36,376 nucleotides of DNA. Origin: an uncultured Eubacteriales bacterium (lineage in GTDB: Bacteria; Bacillota; Clostridia; Peptostreptococcales; Anaerovoracaceae). Positions within the stretch are counted from its first letter, which is position 1. Each line of letters begins with the position of its first letter. Positions 24,729-31,878 of this stretch are shown here, in pieces. The stretch is taken from the NCBI GenBank assembly GCA_900542565.1, contig UQOC01000019.1, positions 1 to 36,376 of the forward strand. The letters are read 5' to 3'. The translations under genes and the position numbers were made by a program. The notes beneath the pieces were generated by a model that saw nothing but the letters and a program-made list of their open reading frames with translations, made no database searches and was not told the DNA's origin.

Positions 24729-25991
24729 TTATTCGTGTTTGTTTCTTTCGTGTCTTGCCAGATTGCTTGGCTCCATGTATCTGATCTCAGGACCTTCGCC
24801 CAGAGCGGAAACGCCCTGATACTTGTAGGTCTTCTTGCCGGTGCAGTAATCGCAGGTGCAAGGCAGTTCAGGCAGTGATGGCTCGGTATAAGTAGTGATA
24901 ACGCCTTCGTAGTTTCTCAGGATAACCTTGTGCGGAGTCTGGGAAATTACATACTGAGGCATTACAGGAGTCTTTCCGCCGCCGCCAGGAGCGTCTACTA
25001 CGAAAGTAGGTACTGCATATCCGGAAGTATGTCCTCTCAGTCCTTCGATGATCTCGATACCCTTTGATACAGGTGTTCTGAAGTGTTCGATACCCATTGA
25101 CAGGTCGCAGATGTAGATGTAGTAAGGTCTTACTCTGTTCTTGACCAGGATCTGTACCAGATCTCTCATGATGTGCTTGCAGTCGTTTACTCCTCTGAGC
25201 AGTACTGACTGGTTGCCGAGAGGTATACCTGCGTCAGCCAGCTTTCTGCATGCTTCCATGGCGTCCGGAGTCATTTCCTTAGGATGGTTGAAGTGAGTGT
25301 TCAGCCAGATCGGATGATACTTCTTCAGCATGTTTACCAGCTTGTCAGTTATCCTCATAGGCATAACGACAGGGGTTCTTGATCCGAGTCTTACGATCTC
25401 AACATGGTCGATCTTTCTCAGCTCGCTGATGATGTATTCAAGAGTTTCATCTTCAACCAGCAGGCAGTCTCCGCCTGACAGAAGAACGTCTCTTACCTGA
25501 GGAGTCCTTCTGATGTAATCGATACATGCGTCGATATCTTCTCTTGATCTTGAGCCGTCAGTTTCGCCGGCCAGTCTTCTTCTGGTGCAGTGTCTGCAGT
25601 ACATTGAGCACTGGTCAGTGATCAGGAACAGCACTCTGTCCGGATATCTGTGGGTAAGTCCCGGAGCAGGAGAGTCAGCATCCTCGTGCAGTGGGTCCAG
25701 GTCATCAGCAGCAGATCTGTGCATTTCTGCCAGAGTAGGAACAGCCTGCATTCTTACCGGATCTCTCGGATCATCAGGATCCATCAGGGAAGCATAGTAA
25801 GGAGTGATACCTACTCTGAATCCTCCCATTACTTTTTCAATATCAGCTTTTTCCTGATCACTCAGATTAACCACCTGAGCGATCTCCTCAACTGTGGTGA
25901 GTCTGTGCTCTACCTGCCAGTGCCAGTCGTTCCACTGTTCATCGGTAACATCCTTGAACAGAGGAATGTCTTTCCAATTTCTAATAGCCAT
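24729..25991 (-). CDS. kamA: L-lysine 2,3-aminomutase (radical SAM)
   Basis: 420 residues. All residues known from the Clostridium subterminale SB4 enzyme are present at a constant +3 offset: radical SAM cysteines Cys128, Cys132 and Cys135 (CSMYCRHC), PLP lysine Lys340 in APGGGGK, lysine-binding aspartates Asp296 and Asp333, and zinc ligands Cys271, Cys378, Cys380 and Cys383. It converts L-lysine to L-beta-lysine, the first step of the fermentation. Start ATG at 25991 with AAAGGAG seven bases upstream. It follows kdd by an 84-bp gap with a GC-rich hairpin. The strong preference for AGA arginine codons suggests high expression. The match is specific enough to exclude glutamate 2,3-aminomutase or EpmB with fair certainty. 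Confidence 0.97.
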   Translation of the reverse strand: MAIRNWKDIPLFKDVTDEQWNDWHWQVEHRLTTVEEIAQVVNLSDQEKADIEKVMGGFRVGITPYYASLMDPDDPRDPVRMQAVPTLAEMHRSAADDLDPLHEDADSPAPGLTHRYPDRVLFLITDQCSMYCRHCTRRRLAGETDGSRSREDIDACIDYIRRTPQVRDVLLSGGDCLLVEDETLEYIISELRKIDHVEIVRLGSRTPVVMPMRITDKLVNMLKKYHPIWLNTHFNHPKEMTPDAMEACRKLADAGIPLGNQSVLLRGVNDCKHIMRDLVQILVKNRVRPYYIYICDLSMGIEHFRTPVSKGIEIIEGLRGHTSGYAVPTFVVDAPGGGGKTPVMPQYVISQTPHKVILRNYEGVITTYTEPSLPELPCTCDYCTGKKTYKYQGVSALGEGPEIRYMEPSNLARHERNKHE

Positions 25992-26018
25992 TTTTTTCTC
26001 CTTTAATCTTATTTAGAT

Positions 26019-26048
26019 GTCCGCCCGCCGGCGCTCAGGCCGGCAGAC
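26019..26048 (-). other. GC-rich hairpin between kdd and kamA
   Basis: GCCGG (26026-26030) pairs with CCGGC (26040-26044), extended by outer GTC/GAC pairing across an internal loop. It lies in the 84-bp gap between the kdd stop (26076) and kamA. There is no clear T-run; likely an mRNA processing or stability element. Confidence 0.4.
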
Positions 26049-26075
26049 GATTAGGTAAATCTTGATTAAGCGCGA

Positions 26076-27149
26076 TTAAGCATACATCTCCTGGAACAGT
26101 TCTCTGATACCCTGATGTTCTCTGAGATCCTGCAGAGTGATAGCTGCGTGGCCCTTTGTATAGCCGTTTCCGATTATCATGTTCACATCTTTGCCTACGC
26201 CTTCTGCTCCCAGGGCTGCCTTTGTGAAGCTTGTAGCCATGGAGAAGAAGTATACGGTTCCGTTGTCCTTGCAGGCAAGGATAGAAGCCATTTCTGTGTT
26301 TTCGATGTTTACACAGTTGATTACCAGGTCGAACAGTTCGCCGTTGGTGAGTTCCATAGCCTTGTTGTACATGGCTACGGCATCGGTAGCATCCAGGTGG
26401 AAGTATTCGTCAGCCAGGTCGAGCTTTCTTGCTCTGTCTTCGGATTTCTGTGATCCTGCTGCGCAAACTACCATTCCGGTAACTCCGGCTCTCTTCTTTG
26501 CTTCATATAAGCAGAGGAGTCCTGATTTTCCGCCGCCGCCTATGATGAGGACTTTCATTCCGCACTGTACCAGCTTGGCTGTCTGGGCAGGAGCTCCTGC
26601 TACATCCAGAGCTGAAAGGGCAAGGCCTTCAGGCATATCGTCAGGAAGAACAGCGTAGATGCCGCTCTGGAACAGGATTGCCTGTCCCTTGATGTCTACC
26701 TGGTCGATAGCAGGTCTCATTTCGATGATCTCTTCGATCACCAGCGGAGTCAGGGAAAGGGATACCAGAGTAGCGATCTTGTCGCCTACTTTCAGGTCAC
26801 CTACATAAGCAGGGCCGATCTCCTTAACGGTACCGATGAGCATTCCGCCGGAACCTGTCCATGGGTTTTTGTGCTTTCCAGCCTTGGCAACGATGTCAAG
26901 CATTGTCTGTTTTACTTTTTCCTGATCTTCAGGAGAGTTTTCGATGTCAGCAGGCTTCTTGCCGTTGCAGGATCTTCTTACGATCTCTGTGAATGAAGCT
27001 GAGTCGATGTTCAGAGTCTTAACATCGATAAGAACCTCGTTGTCATAAATCTCCATAGTGTTGTCGATAACATCAGCAGGCTGCGGCAGCACTCCCTTAG
27101 GTGAGATCACCCTGTGTGTACCATATGGGTCTCCGTGTTTAAAAGCCAT
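26076..27149 (-). CDS. kdd: L-erythro-3,5-diaminohexanoate dehydrogenase, copy 1
   Basis: 357 residues. Family features: N-terminal YGTHRVISPKGVLPQPADVID, the NPWTGSGGMLIG region, and the nucleotide-binding loop GGGGKSG near 204-210. It oxidatively deaminates 3,5-diaminohexanoate to 5-amino-3-oxohexanoate with NAD(P). ATG at 27149 with AGGAGG upstream. It heads the operon kdd-kamA-kamB-kamC-kamD-kamE-atoD-atoA. It carries a 12-residue insertion near residues 60-80 compared with the second copy. The two copies are otherwise very similar, with long identical stretches at the C-terminus (from SILACKDNG to ATSFTKAALGAEGVGKDV). Confidence 0.93.
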   Translation of the reverse strand: MAFKHGDPYGTHRVISPKGVLPQPADVIDNTMEIYDNEVLIDVKTLNIDSASFTEIVRRSCNGKKPADIENSPEDQEKVKQTMLDIVAKAGKHKNPWTGSGGMLIGTVKEIGPAYVGDLKVGDKIATLVSLSLTPLVIEEIIEMRPAIDQVDIKGQAILFQSGIYAVLPDDMPEGLALSALDVAGAPAQTAKLVQCGMKVLIIGGGGKSGLLCLYEAKKRAGVTGMVVCAAGSQKSEDRARKLDLADEYFHLDATDAVAMYNKAMELTNGELFDLVINCVNIENTEMASILACKDNGTVYFFSMATSFTKAALGAEGVGKDVNMIIGNGYTKGHAAITLQDLREHQGIRELFQEMYA

Positions 27150-27230
27150 ATTTTTTCCTCCTCGAAAATTTTATAAATTTATTTACGCCCAAAATTTTTG
27201 TATCAGCTTTGGACATAAGTCACCGTGTTA

Positions 27231-27236
27231 ATTATA
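27231..27236 (-). promoter_or_regulatory. Candidate -10 box for the main lysine operon
   Basis: TATAAT on the minus strand, 82 bp upstream of the kdd copy 1 start. No good -35 lies 17 bp further upstream, and I find no -24/-12 element in this 233-bp gap. A small CCTG-TGCG-CAGG hairpin (27369-27380) just after the second kdd gene may be a weak terminator; the operon may also receive read-through from that gene. Confidence 0.35.
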
Positions 27237-27382
27237 TATCAGTTTTTTCACTTTTTCCACATCAAAAAGGTAAAATGCTCGTTAATTGGGAATGAATACA
27301 AAATACAGTATCTACACACCCTGCATTTTCCGGGCTTTTCCGCCTTTTTGACATAAATATTCTTTTTGCCTGCGCACAGGAA

Positions 27383-28420
27383 CTATGCGTAAAGCTGAGC
27401 GAACAGGTTCCTTATCCTTTCGTCCTCTCTGAGGATCTGGAGAGCTACATTGGCATGACCCTTGGTATATCCGTTTCCGATGAGCATGGTGACATCTTTG
27501 CCGACACCTTCTGCACCCAGGGCTGCTTTGGTAAAGCTTGTCGCCATGGAGAAGAAGTATACCATTCCGTTGTCCTTGCAGGCAAGGATGGAGGCCATTT
27601 CTGTGTTAGGGATGTTTACAACATTTATGACAACATCTGCCATCTGTCCTTCTGTTGCTTCGTAGATCTCTTCGTACATGGCAACTGCGTCAGTAGCGTT
27701 TACCACGAGATATTCATCAGCTACGCCTACTGACATGGCTCTGTTGATGGACTTCTTGAATCCGTCCACGCAGATAACATGTCCGTTTACGCCAACCTGT
27801 TTCTTTGCCTGCCAGCAGCAGAGGATTCCGGATTTTCCGCCGCCGCCCATTACTACTACAGTATCTCCAGGCTTGCAGATCTTTGCAGTCTGAGCAGGAG
27901 CTCCTGCCACATCCAGTACGGACAGAGCCAGGGTCTGAGGGATGTCCTTCGGAAGCTTGGCATAGATACCGCTCTGGAAAAGGATCGCCTGTCCCTTGAT
28001 GTCTACCTGGTCGATGTCAGGTCTGATCTCGATGATCTTGTCGATCTTCAGCGGAGTCAGGGAAAGGGATACAAGCGTTGCGATCTTGTCGCCTTTTTTG
28101 AGGTCTCCTACATAATTAGGTCCCACTTCAGCAACTTTACCGATGAGCATTCCGCCGGAACCAGTCCACGGATTTTTGTGCTTGCCTGTTGTTTCTACTA
28201 TATGCATTATGATCTTTTCGATCTCGGCCAGATCTCCTCCGGCTCTCTTCTCGATCTCCGTAAAAGAAGCGGAATCTATGTTCAATGTGTGTACATCGAT
28301 CAGAACTTCGTTATCATAGATTTCCATGTTATTGTCAATAACATCTGCCGGCTGCGGCAGTACGCCTTTTGGTTCGATTACCCGGTGTGTACCGTATATG
28401 TCTCCTTTTTTAAATTCCAT
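27383..28420 (-). CDS. kdd: L-erythro-3,5-diaminohexanoate dehydrogenase, copy 2
   Basis: 345 residues from the ATG at 28420, with AGGAG eight bases upstream; in-frame codons further upstream lack a ribosome site and would cover the sigma-54 promoter. It has all Kdd features: YGTHRVIEPKGVLPQPADVID, GSGGMLIGKV (88-97), GGGGKSG (192-198) and the conserved C-terminal ATSFTKAALGAEGVGKDV. It is the more direct relative of the sensor domain of the neighbouring regulator in length around residues 55-80. It has its own consensus-like -24/-12 promoter. A possible division of labour is different stereochemistry or cofactor use, or simply regulated dosage; sequence alone does not say. Confidence 0.92.
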   Translation of the reverse strand: MEFKKGDIYGTHRVIEPKGVLPQPADVIDNNMEIYDNEVLIDVHTLNIDSASFTEIEKRAGGDLAEIEKIIMHIVETTGKHKNPWTGSGGMLIGKVAEVGPNYVGDLKKGDKIATLVSLSLTPLKIDKIIEIRPDIDQVDIKGQAILFQSGIYAKLPKDIPQTLALSVLDVAGAPAQTAKICKPGDTVVVMGGGGKSGILCCWQAKKQVGVNGHVICVDGFKKSINRAMSVGVADEYLVVNATDAVAMYEEIYEATEGQMADVVINVVNIPNTEMASILACKDNGMVYFFSMATSFTKAALGAEGVGKDVTMLIGNGYTKGHANVALQILREDERIRNLFAQLYA

Positions 28421-28464
28421 TCTCTTATCTCCTTTTATTCGATTTTCTACCGTCATATAATTAA

Positions 28465-28481
28465 AGCAAAAATTATGCCAA
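28465..28481 (-). promoter_or_regulatory. Sigma-54 (-24/-12) promoter of kdd copy 2
   Basis: The minus strand reads TTGGCATAATTTTTGCT: the invariant GG and GC are 10 bp apart and the match to TGGCAYR-N4-TTGCW is good. It is 45 bp upstream of the start codon at 28420. Two GAACC dyads lie 140-210 bp upstream, the expected distance for activator sites. Confidence 0.85.
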
Positions 28482-28622
28482 TCGTTTTTTCCTGTCGGAT
28501 CCTGTCGGATATAAGGCAAAACTTCCTGTTCTTTTTCCCCGTTCCATTGTATTTCAAGGGTTTGGCCCACGGCTGCTCCGGCCGCTTGCGGCCTTTATCG
28601 CAGTAGATCGGGAAAGAATTTT

Positions 28623-28638
28623 GAACCGTTTTTGTTTC
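28623..28638. promoter_or_regulatory. Candidate activator-binding dyad (weaker copy)
   Basis: GAACC-N6-GTTTC, one mismatch from the dyad GAACC-N6-GGTTC seen at 28654-28669 and 30788-30803. It begins 31 bp from the next dyad, close to three helical turns, so two dimers could bind on the same face upstream of the kdd copy 2 promoter. Confidence 0.45.
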
Positions 28639-28643
28639 ATGTA

Positions 28644-28672
28644 CAAAAAATGCGAACCTTTTTCGGTTCGCA
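28644..28672 (-). terminator. Terminator of the Kdd-like activator gene, also a candidate activator-binding dyad
   Basis: A perfect 8-bp stem, TGCGAACC (28651-28658) with GGTTCGCA (28665-28672), is followed in the minus direction by a T-run (A's at 28645-28650), so it can terminate the regulator gene, which ends at 28712. The same sequence closely matches the dyad at 30788-30803 before kal, which has no T-run. It may therefore serve both as terminator and as upstream activating site for kdd copy 2. Confidence 0.7.
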
Positions 28673-28711
28673 TGGCTTGCTGCCGCAGATTTCTGCCATG
28701 ACGGATCGCTG

Positions 28712-30763
28712 CTATATCTGATACTTTTTCTTTTTGCGTACCAGCTGCGTCTGGCTTATCCCTATGGCCTTTGCGGCTTTCCGGGTTGACCCGTATTTAT
28801 CGCATGCATACTTTATCAGCCCTTTCTCATACTCGTCTACGGCTGCCTGCAGATCTATTTCTTCCCGGTCGAAAGCTTCTCCTTCATCTTGAACTGCACC
28901 ACCGAAAAGATCCGCATGGCTTTCCCGCATGACATCCATCAATGTTATATCCTCTCCGGCAGCAGCTATCATAAGCCTCTGTATGGTGTTTTCCAGTTCC
29001 CGTATGTTTCCCGGCCACTGCTGCTGCTGGAGATATTCCACGGCGCTGTCGGTTATCCCCCGTTTCAGTCCGAACTTTTCTCCGTATTTGGTCAGGAAAT
29101 GGCTTATCAGAGCCGGTATATCGTCTGTCCTCTCGGCTAAGCTGGGAATGCGGATGGGTACCACATTGAGCCTGTAATACAGATCTCTTCGGAATTTTCC
29201 TTCCTCCACATACTTTTCCAGATCACGGTTAGTGGCGGAAATGATCCTGACATTGGTCTTGATGGGTGTCGTCCCGCCTACCCGGTAAAACTCGCCGTCC
29301 TGGATGACCCTTAAAAGTTTGGCCTGCATTTCCAGCGGCAGTTCGCCTATTTCGTCCAGAAAGATGACGCCATTGTTGGCTATTTCAAAGTACCCTTTTT
29401 TCCCTGAAGCATTGGCCCCTGTAAAGGCTCCTTTTTCGTATCCGAAAAATTCCGATTCTATCAGCGTGGGAGAAATTGCACCGCAGTTGATCTTGACAAA
29501 AGGCTGCATCTTCCGCGCGCTGTTTTTCTGGATGATATTGGCCGCCTTTTCCTTTCCCACGCCCGTATCTCCGAAGATGATGACATTACAGTCATACCGC
29601 GATACCTTTGTCATATCTTCCAGCACTTTCCACATGGCCTTGCTGCGGCAGACAAAATCCTCAGCCAGGGTCTTTTCCATCAGAGCCCTGTTATAAGGAG
29701 GCTCTGTCTCCGGTTCACGGGGCTTGGTCTGGGCTATGGTCAGATCTTCCATATAAGGAGCCATGTCTCTTACGATACCCATATCAAACTGGTCATATTT
29801 CTCAAGATATCCCTCTGCGCCCCTGACTTCAAGATTTTTTGAAATGGATTCCGTAATGTAGAGGGCTATGTTCAGGTTGTTGATGAGATTGGCGAACATG
29901 ACGGTGCCTCCCGGTTTGGTGGCAAGGATGTTGATAGTCTCTGCTCCCGGTATTTCTGCACAGTTTATGGAAAGATCGTAATATGATTCGGCGTCAAGCT
30001 GCCGCATGCATTCCATCGGTCTCAGTATGTCAAGAAAGCTCACTTCGTCAAACACCTGGCTTATCAGACGGTCTATACCGCACCCTGTAAACCTGGTATT
30101 GCTTTTTTTGTCCAGCAGGCATGTTATCTGTCCGGCTTCTCCGGCCTTCTGCCTTATGACATAACCGTATATCAGATTGGTCAGCATGCTGTTTCCGACA
30201 ACCAGGAACCTTTCCTTGTTTCCCACAAGTTCGTTGAGCCTGTACAAGGTACCTGACTGGTCAAACACGAACATCAGCAGGTCAAGGGGTATGTCCTCAG
30301 GCACTTTGACTAAAGGTATGAGGCTGTGCACTATGGCATATCCGTTTGCCTCTACCTGGTTAAACACCCTGTTGACAGATGTTATATTCTCTATATACAT
30401 GGGGATTGATGCGGCCGAAGCATTGCAGATAACTGCGTCTCCTATTTTAAGTCCCGATCTGTTATCGTAATCCTGGCCGATCTCTTCAACCGTTCCCATC
30501 ACAAGACCGCCTGTATCTGTGACAGGATTATGGAGTTTGCCGCGGCGGATCACGATATCTATTATGGCCTGCTTGATTTTTTTCTCATCGTCGTTGGATT
30601 CTGTACAAATCTGCTTGAATCCGGTGCCCTCAAGGTGTATCCTTTGTATTGAGACCTTTAGTTCATCGGAATAAATGCTGCGGTTATTGTCCAGCTTCCA
30701 TGCTGATGTTGGCAGCACATGCTTTGGTTCCAGCACACGATTGATACCATATGGCATAGACAT
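28712..30763 (-). CDS. Sigma-54 activator with an N-terminal Kdd-like (3,5-diaminohexanoate dehydrogenase-derived) sensor domain
   Basis: 683 residues from the ATG at 30763; AAGGAG lies ten bases upstream, and earlier codons would run through the promoter region. Residues 5 to about 335 align along their whole length with the two Kdd enzymes of the locus: YGINRVLEPKHVLP against YGTHRVIEPKGVLP, HNPVTDTGGLVMG against KNPWTGSGGMLIG, NQVEANGYAIV against DQVDIKGQAIL, INCAEIPGAETINILA against INVVNIPNTEMASILA. The nucleotide loop GGGGKSG is replaced by GNSMLTN (190-196), so it is probably not an active dehydrogenase. Then follow a linker, an AAA+ domain with Walker A GDTGVGKE (398-405), a canonical GAFTGA (445-450) and Walker B VIFLDEIGE (466-474), and a Fis-type HTH (about 640-683). 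It most likely binds a lysine-pathway intermediate and activates kal and kdd. Confidence 0.92.
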   Translation of the reverse strand: MSMPYGINRVLEPKHVLPTSAWKLDNNRSIYSDELKVSIQRIHLEGTGFKQICTESNDDEKKIKQAIIDIVIRRGKLHNPVTDTGGLVMGTVEEIGQDYDNRSGLKIGDAVICNASAASIPMYIENITSVNRVFNQVEANGYAIVHSLIPLVKVPEDIPLDLLMFVFDQSGTLYRLNELVGNKERFLVVGNSMLTNLIYGYVIRQKAGEAGQITCLLDKKSNTRFTGCGIDRLISQVFDEVSFLDILRPMECMRQLDAESYYDLSINCAEIPGAETINILATKPGGTVMFANLINNLNIALYITESISKNLEVRGAEGYLEKYDQFDMGIVRDMAPYMEDLTIAQTKPREPETEPPYNRALMEKTLAEDFVCRSKAMWKVLEDMTKVSRYDCNVIIFGDTGVGKEKAANIIQKNSARKMQPFVKINCGAISPTLIESEFFGYEKGAFTGANASGKKGYFEIANNGVIFLDEIGELPLEMQAKLLRVIQDGEFYRVGGTTPIKTNVRIISATNRDLEKYVEEGKFRRDLYYRLNVVPIRIPSLAERTDDIPALISHFLTKYGEKFGLKRGITDSAVEYLQQQQWPGNIRELENTIQRLMIAAAGEDITLMDVMRESHADLFGGAVQDEGEAFDREEIDLQAAVDEYEKGLIKYACDKYGSTRKAAKAIGISQTQLVRKKKKYQI

Positions 30764-30787
30764 TTTGTGTTCACTCCTTGCTGTTGC

Positions 30788-30803
30788 GAACCCATTTCGG
30801 TTC
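30788..30803. promoter_or_regulatory. Candidate binding dyad of the Kdd-like activator
   Basis: GAACC-N6-GGTTC, with flanks TGC and AC, nearly the same as the dyad at 28651-28672. It lies 30 bp upstream of the -24 element before kal and 25 bp upstream of the regulator's own start codon, so it could serve in activation of kal and in autorepression. The distance to the -24 box is short for a classical enhancer. Confidence 0.55.
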
Positions 30804-30832
30804 ACTTGTATGGTAATTTCAATCTTAAACCA

Positions 30833-30849
30833 TTGGCACGCATTTTGCA
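30833..30849 (+). promoter_or_regulatory. Sigma-54 (-24/-12) promoter of kal
   Basis: TTGGCACGCATTTTGCA matches the consensus YTGGCACG-N4-TTGCW exactly. It is 70 bp upstream of the kal start and divergent from the sigma-54 activator gene. Confidence 0.93.
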
Positions 30850-30918
30850 ATACATTTATTCCGGAATATCTAAGGAACAATTTAGTTTACATTTTTAAAG
30901 AAAAAGGAGACGATTAAA

Positions 30919-31311
30919 ATGGCAGAAAAAATCACTTCAACTTTAAGACTCAGAATGTCCGCAAAGGACGCTCATTACGGCGGAAATCTGGTTGACGGAG
31001 CTCATATGGTACACCTGTTCGGCGATGTTGCCACTGAACTTCTTATCAAGATGGACGGAGATGAAGGCCTGTTCTGCGCTTATGATAATGTAGAATTCCT
31101 TGCTCCTACATATGCAGGCGACTATATCGAAGCTTACGGCGAGATCACCAGCGTAGGAAACACTTCAAGAAAGATGAAGTTTGAAGCAAGAAAAGTTGTT
31201 GCTGCAAGACCTGACATCAGCCCTTCCGCAGCTGACTTCCTTGAAGAGCCTATCGTAGTTGCAAGAGCAACAGGAACCTGTGTGACTCCAAAAGACTGCA
31301 AGAGAAAATAA
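30919..31311 (+). CDS. kal: 3-aminobutyryl-CoA ammonia-lyase
   Basis: 130 residues, a single hot-dog fold protein of the length known for Kal. The pattern [23 protein letters not shown] near the N-terminus and the [21 protein letters not shown] region fit the family, which is related to acyl-CoA thioesterases and hydratases. It removes ammonia from 3-aminobutyryl-CoA to give crotonyl-CoA. ATG at 30919 with AAGGAG about nine bases upstream. It is transcribed alone from a sigma-54 promoter and ends before a strong terminator. All seven arginine codons are AGA, a sign of strong codon selection. Confidence 0.92.
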   Translation: MAEKITSTLRLRMSAKDAHYGGNLVDGAHMVHLFGDVATELLIKMDGDEGLFCAYDNVEFLAPTYAGDYIEAYGEITSVGNTSRKMKFEARKVVAARPDISPSAADFLEEPIVVARATGTCVTPKDCKRK

Positions 31312-31445
31312 CATGGCCGTTTCACGCCTGCGGCCCGGCACGGTCCGGCGACCGGCAAGCCGCTGTGGGGTCAGGTCATGACCGCAGTGCATGGTCTGAT
31401 GACCGAAACAGAGTACAAGGTAATTACTAATACATCTTTAAAATG

Positions 31446-31485
31446 ACTGCGGGGCGCTGTAACAGCGCCCCGCAGTTATTTTTTT
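31446..31485 (+). terminator. Strong terminator after kal
   Basis: A perfect 14-bp GC-rich stem, ACTGCGGGGCGCTG with CAGCGCCCCGCAGT, loop TAA, followed by TTATTTTTTT. It ends the kal transcript about 135 bp after the stop; the 134-bp stretch between holds only short GC-rich inverted repeats. Confidence 0.92.
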
Positions 31486-31572
31486 CTGCATTTAAGACTG
31501 GTGCAGACCGGCGATATTATATATTTTTGACACTGCGCCCTGCCCTACTGGATGATGGCTAAACTTTTTCCT

Positions 31573-31809
31573 GCGGATAAAAAAGCCAACATCTGCCATA
31601 AAAATATGCTGTTCAGACCTAAAATATGGCCTCATGTTGGCTTTTTGCTCAGGTTTGCATTTTTCAGGTAACAGTTTTTTGAAAAACCGTTGTCTTTTTT
31701 CGTTGACCTGAACAAAAAGCCAACATCGACAAATTTCGACAGGGCAAATCTGGCATAGAATCTAAAAATATTGGCTTTTCCTCATTTTGCAGAGCGGATA
31801 GCCAACATT
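31573..31809. repeat. Array of GCCAACAT inverted and direct repeats, gene-free
   Basis: The AT-rich gap holds five copies of the core AAAAGCCAACAT: direct at 31579-31592, 31713-31726 and 31795-31808, and inverted at 31634-31647 and (one mismatch) 31768-31779. The central two are part of a 21-bp inverted repeat, 31634-31654 with 31706-31726, 20 of 21 positions pairing, the odd one a G-U pair. An inner hairpin (AACAGTTTTT with AAAAACCGTT, 31670-31691) fills the loop. GCGGATA precedes the first and last copies. No reading frame, no spacer pattern of CRISPR. It could be a structured RNA, a palindromic mobile unit or a stacked regulator site. Confidence 0.7.
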
Positions 31810-31830
31810 AATTTTCTATTATATATCCCA

Positions 31831-31861
31831 CCGTACGGCGACCGAGGTTGACGCCGTACGG
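31831..31861 (-). terminator. GC-rich inverted repeat after the pseudouridine synthase gene
   Basis: CCGTACGGCG (31831-31840) pairs with CGCCGTACGG (31852-31861) around an 11-base loop, 18 bp beyond the stop at 31879. There is no clear T-run, so it is a possible rather than firm terminator. Confidence 0.5.
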
Positions 31862-31878
31862 CGGCGCCAAGCCCGCCG

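Noticed and set aside
27150..27382. Sigma-54 promoter before kdd copy 1
   Set aside because: No GG-N10-GC element with acceptable flanks on the minus strand; only a TATAAT-like box.
28421..28570. N-terminal extension of kdd copy 2 to 28570
   Set aside because: The extra 50 residues match nothing in Kdd, lack a ribosome site, and would overlap the -24/-12 promoter.
27779..28606. A 275-codon plus-strand frame opposite kdd copy 2
   Set aside because: It mirrors the coding strand of a clear Kdd gene, has no family features and would run through the sigma-54 promoter of that gene.
31573..31809. CRISPR array
   Set aside because: Repeat units are short, occur in both orientations and have irregular spacing; no cas genes are near.
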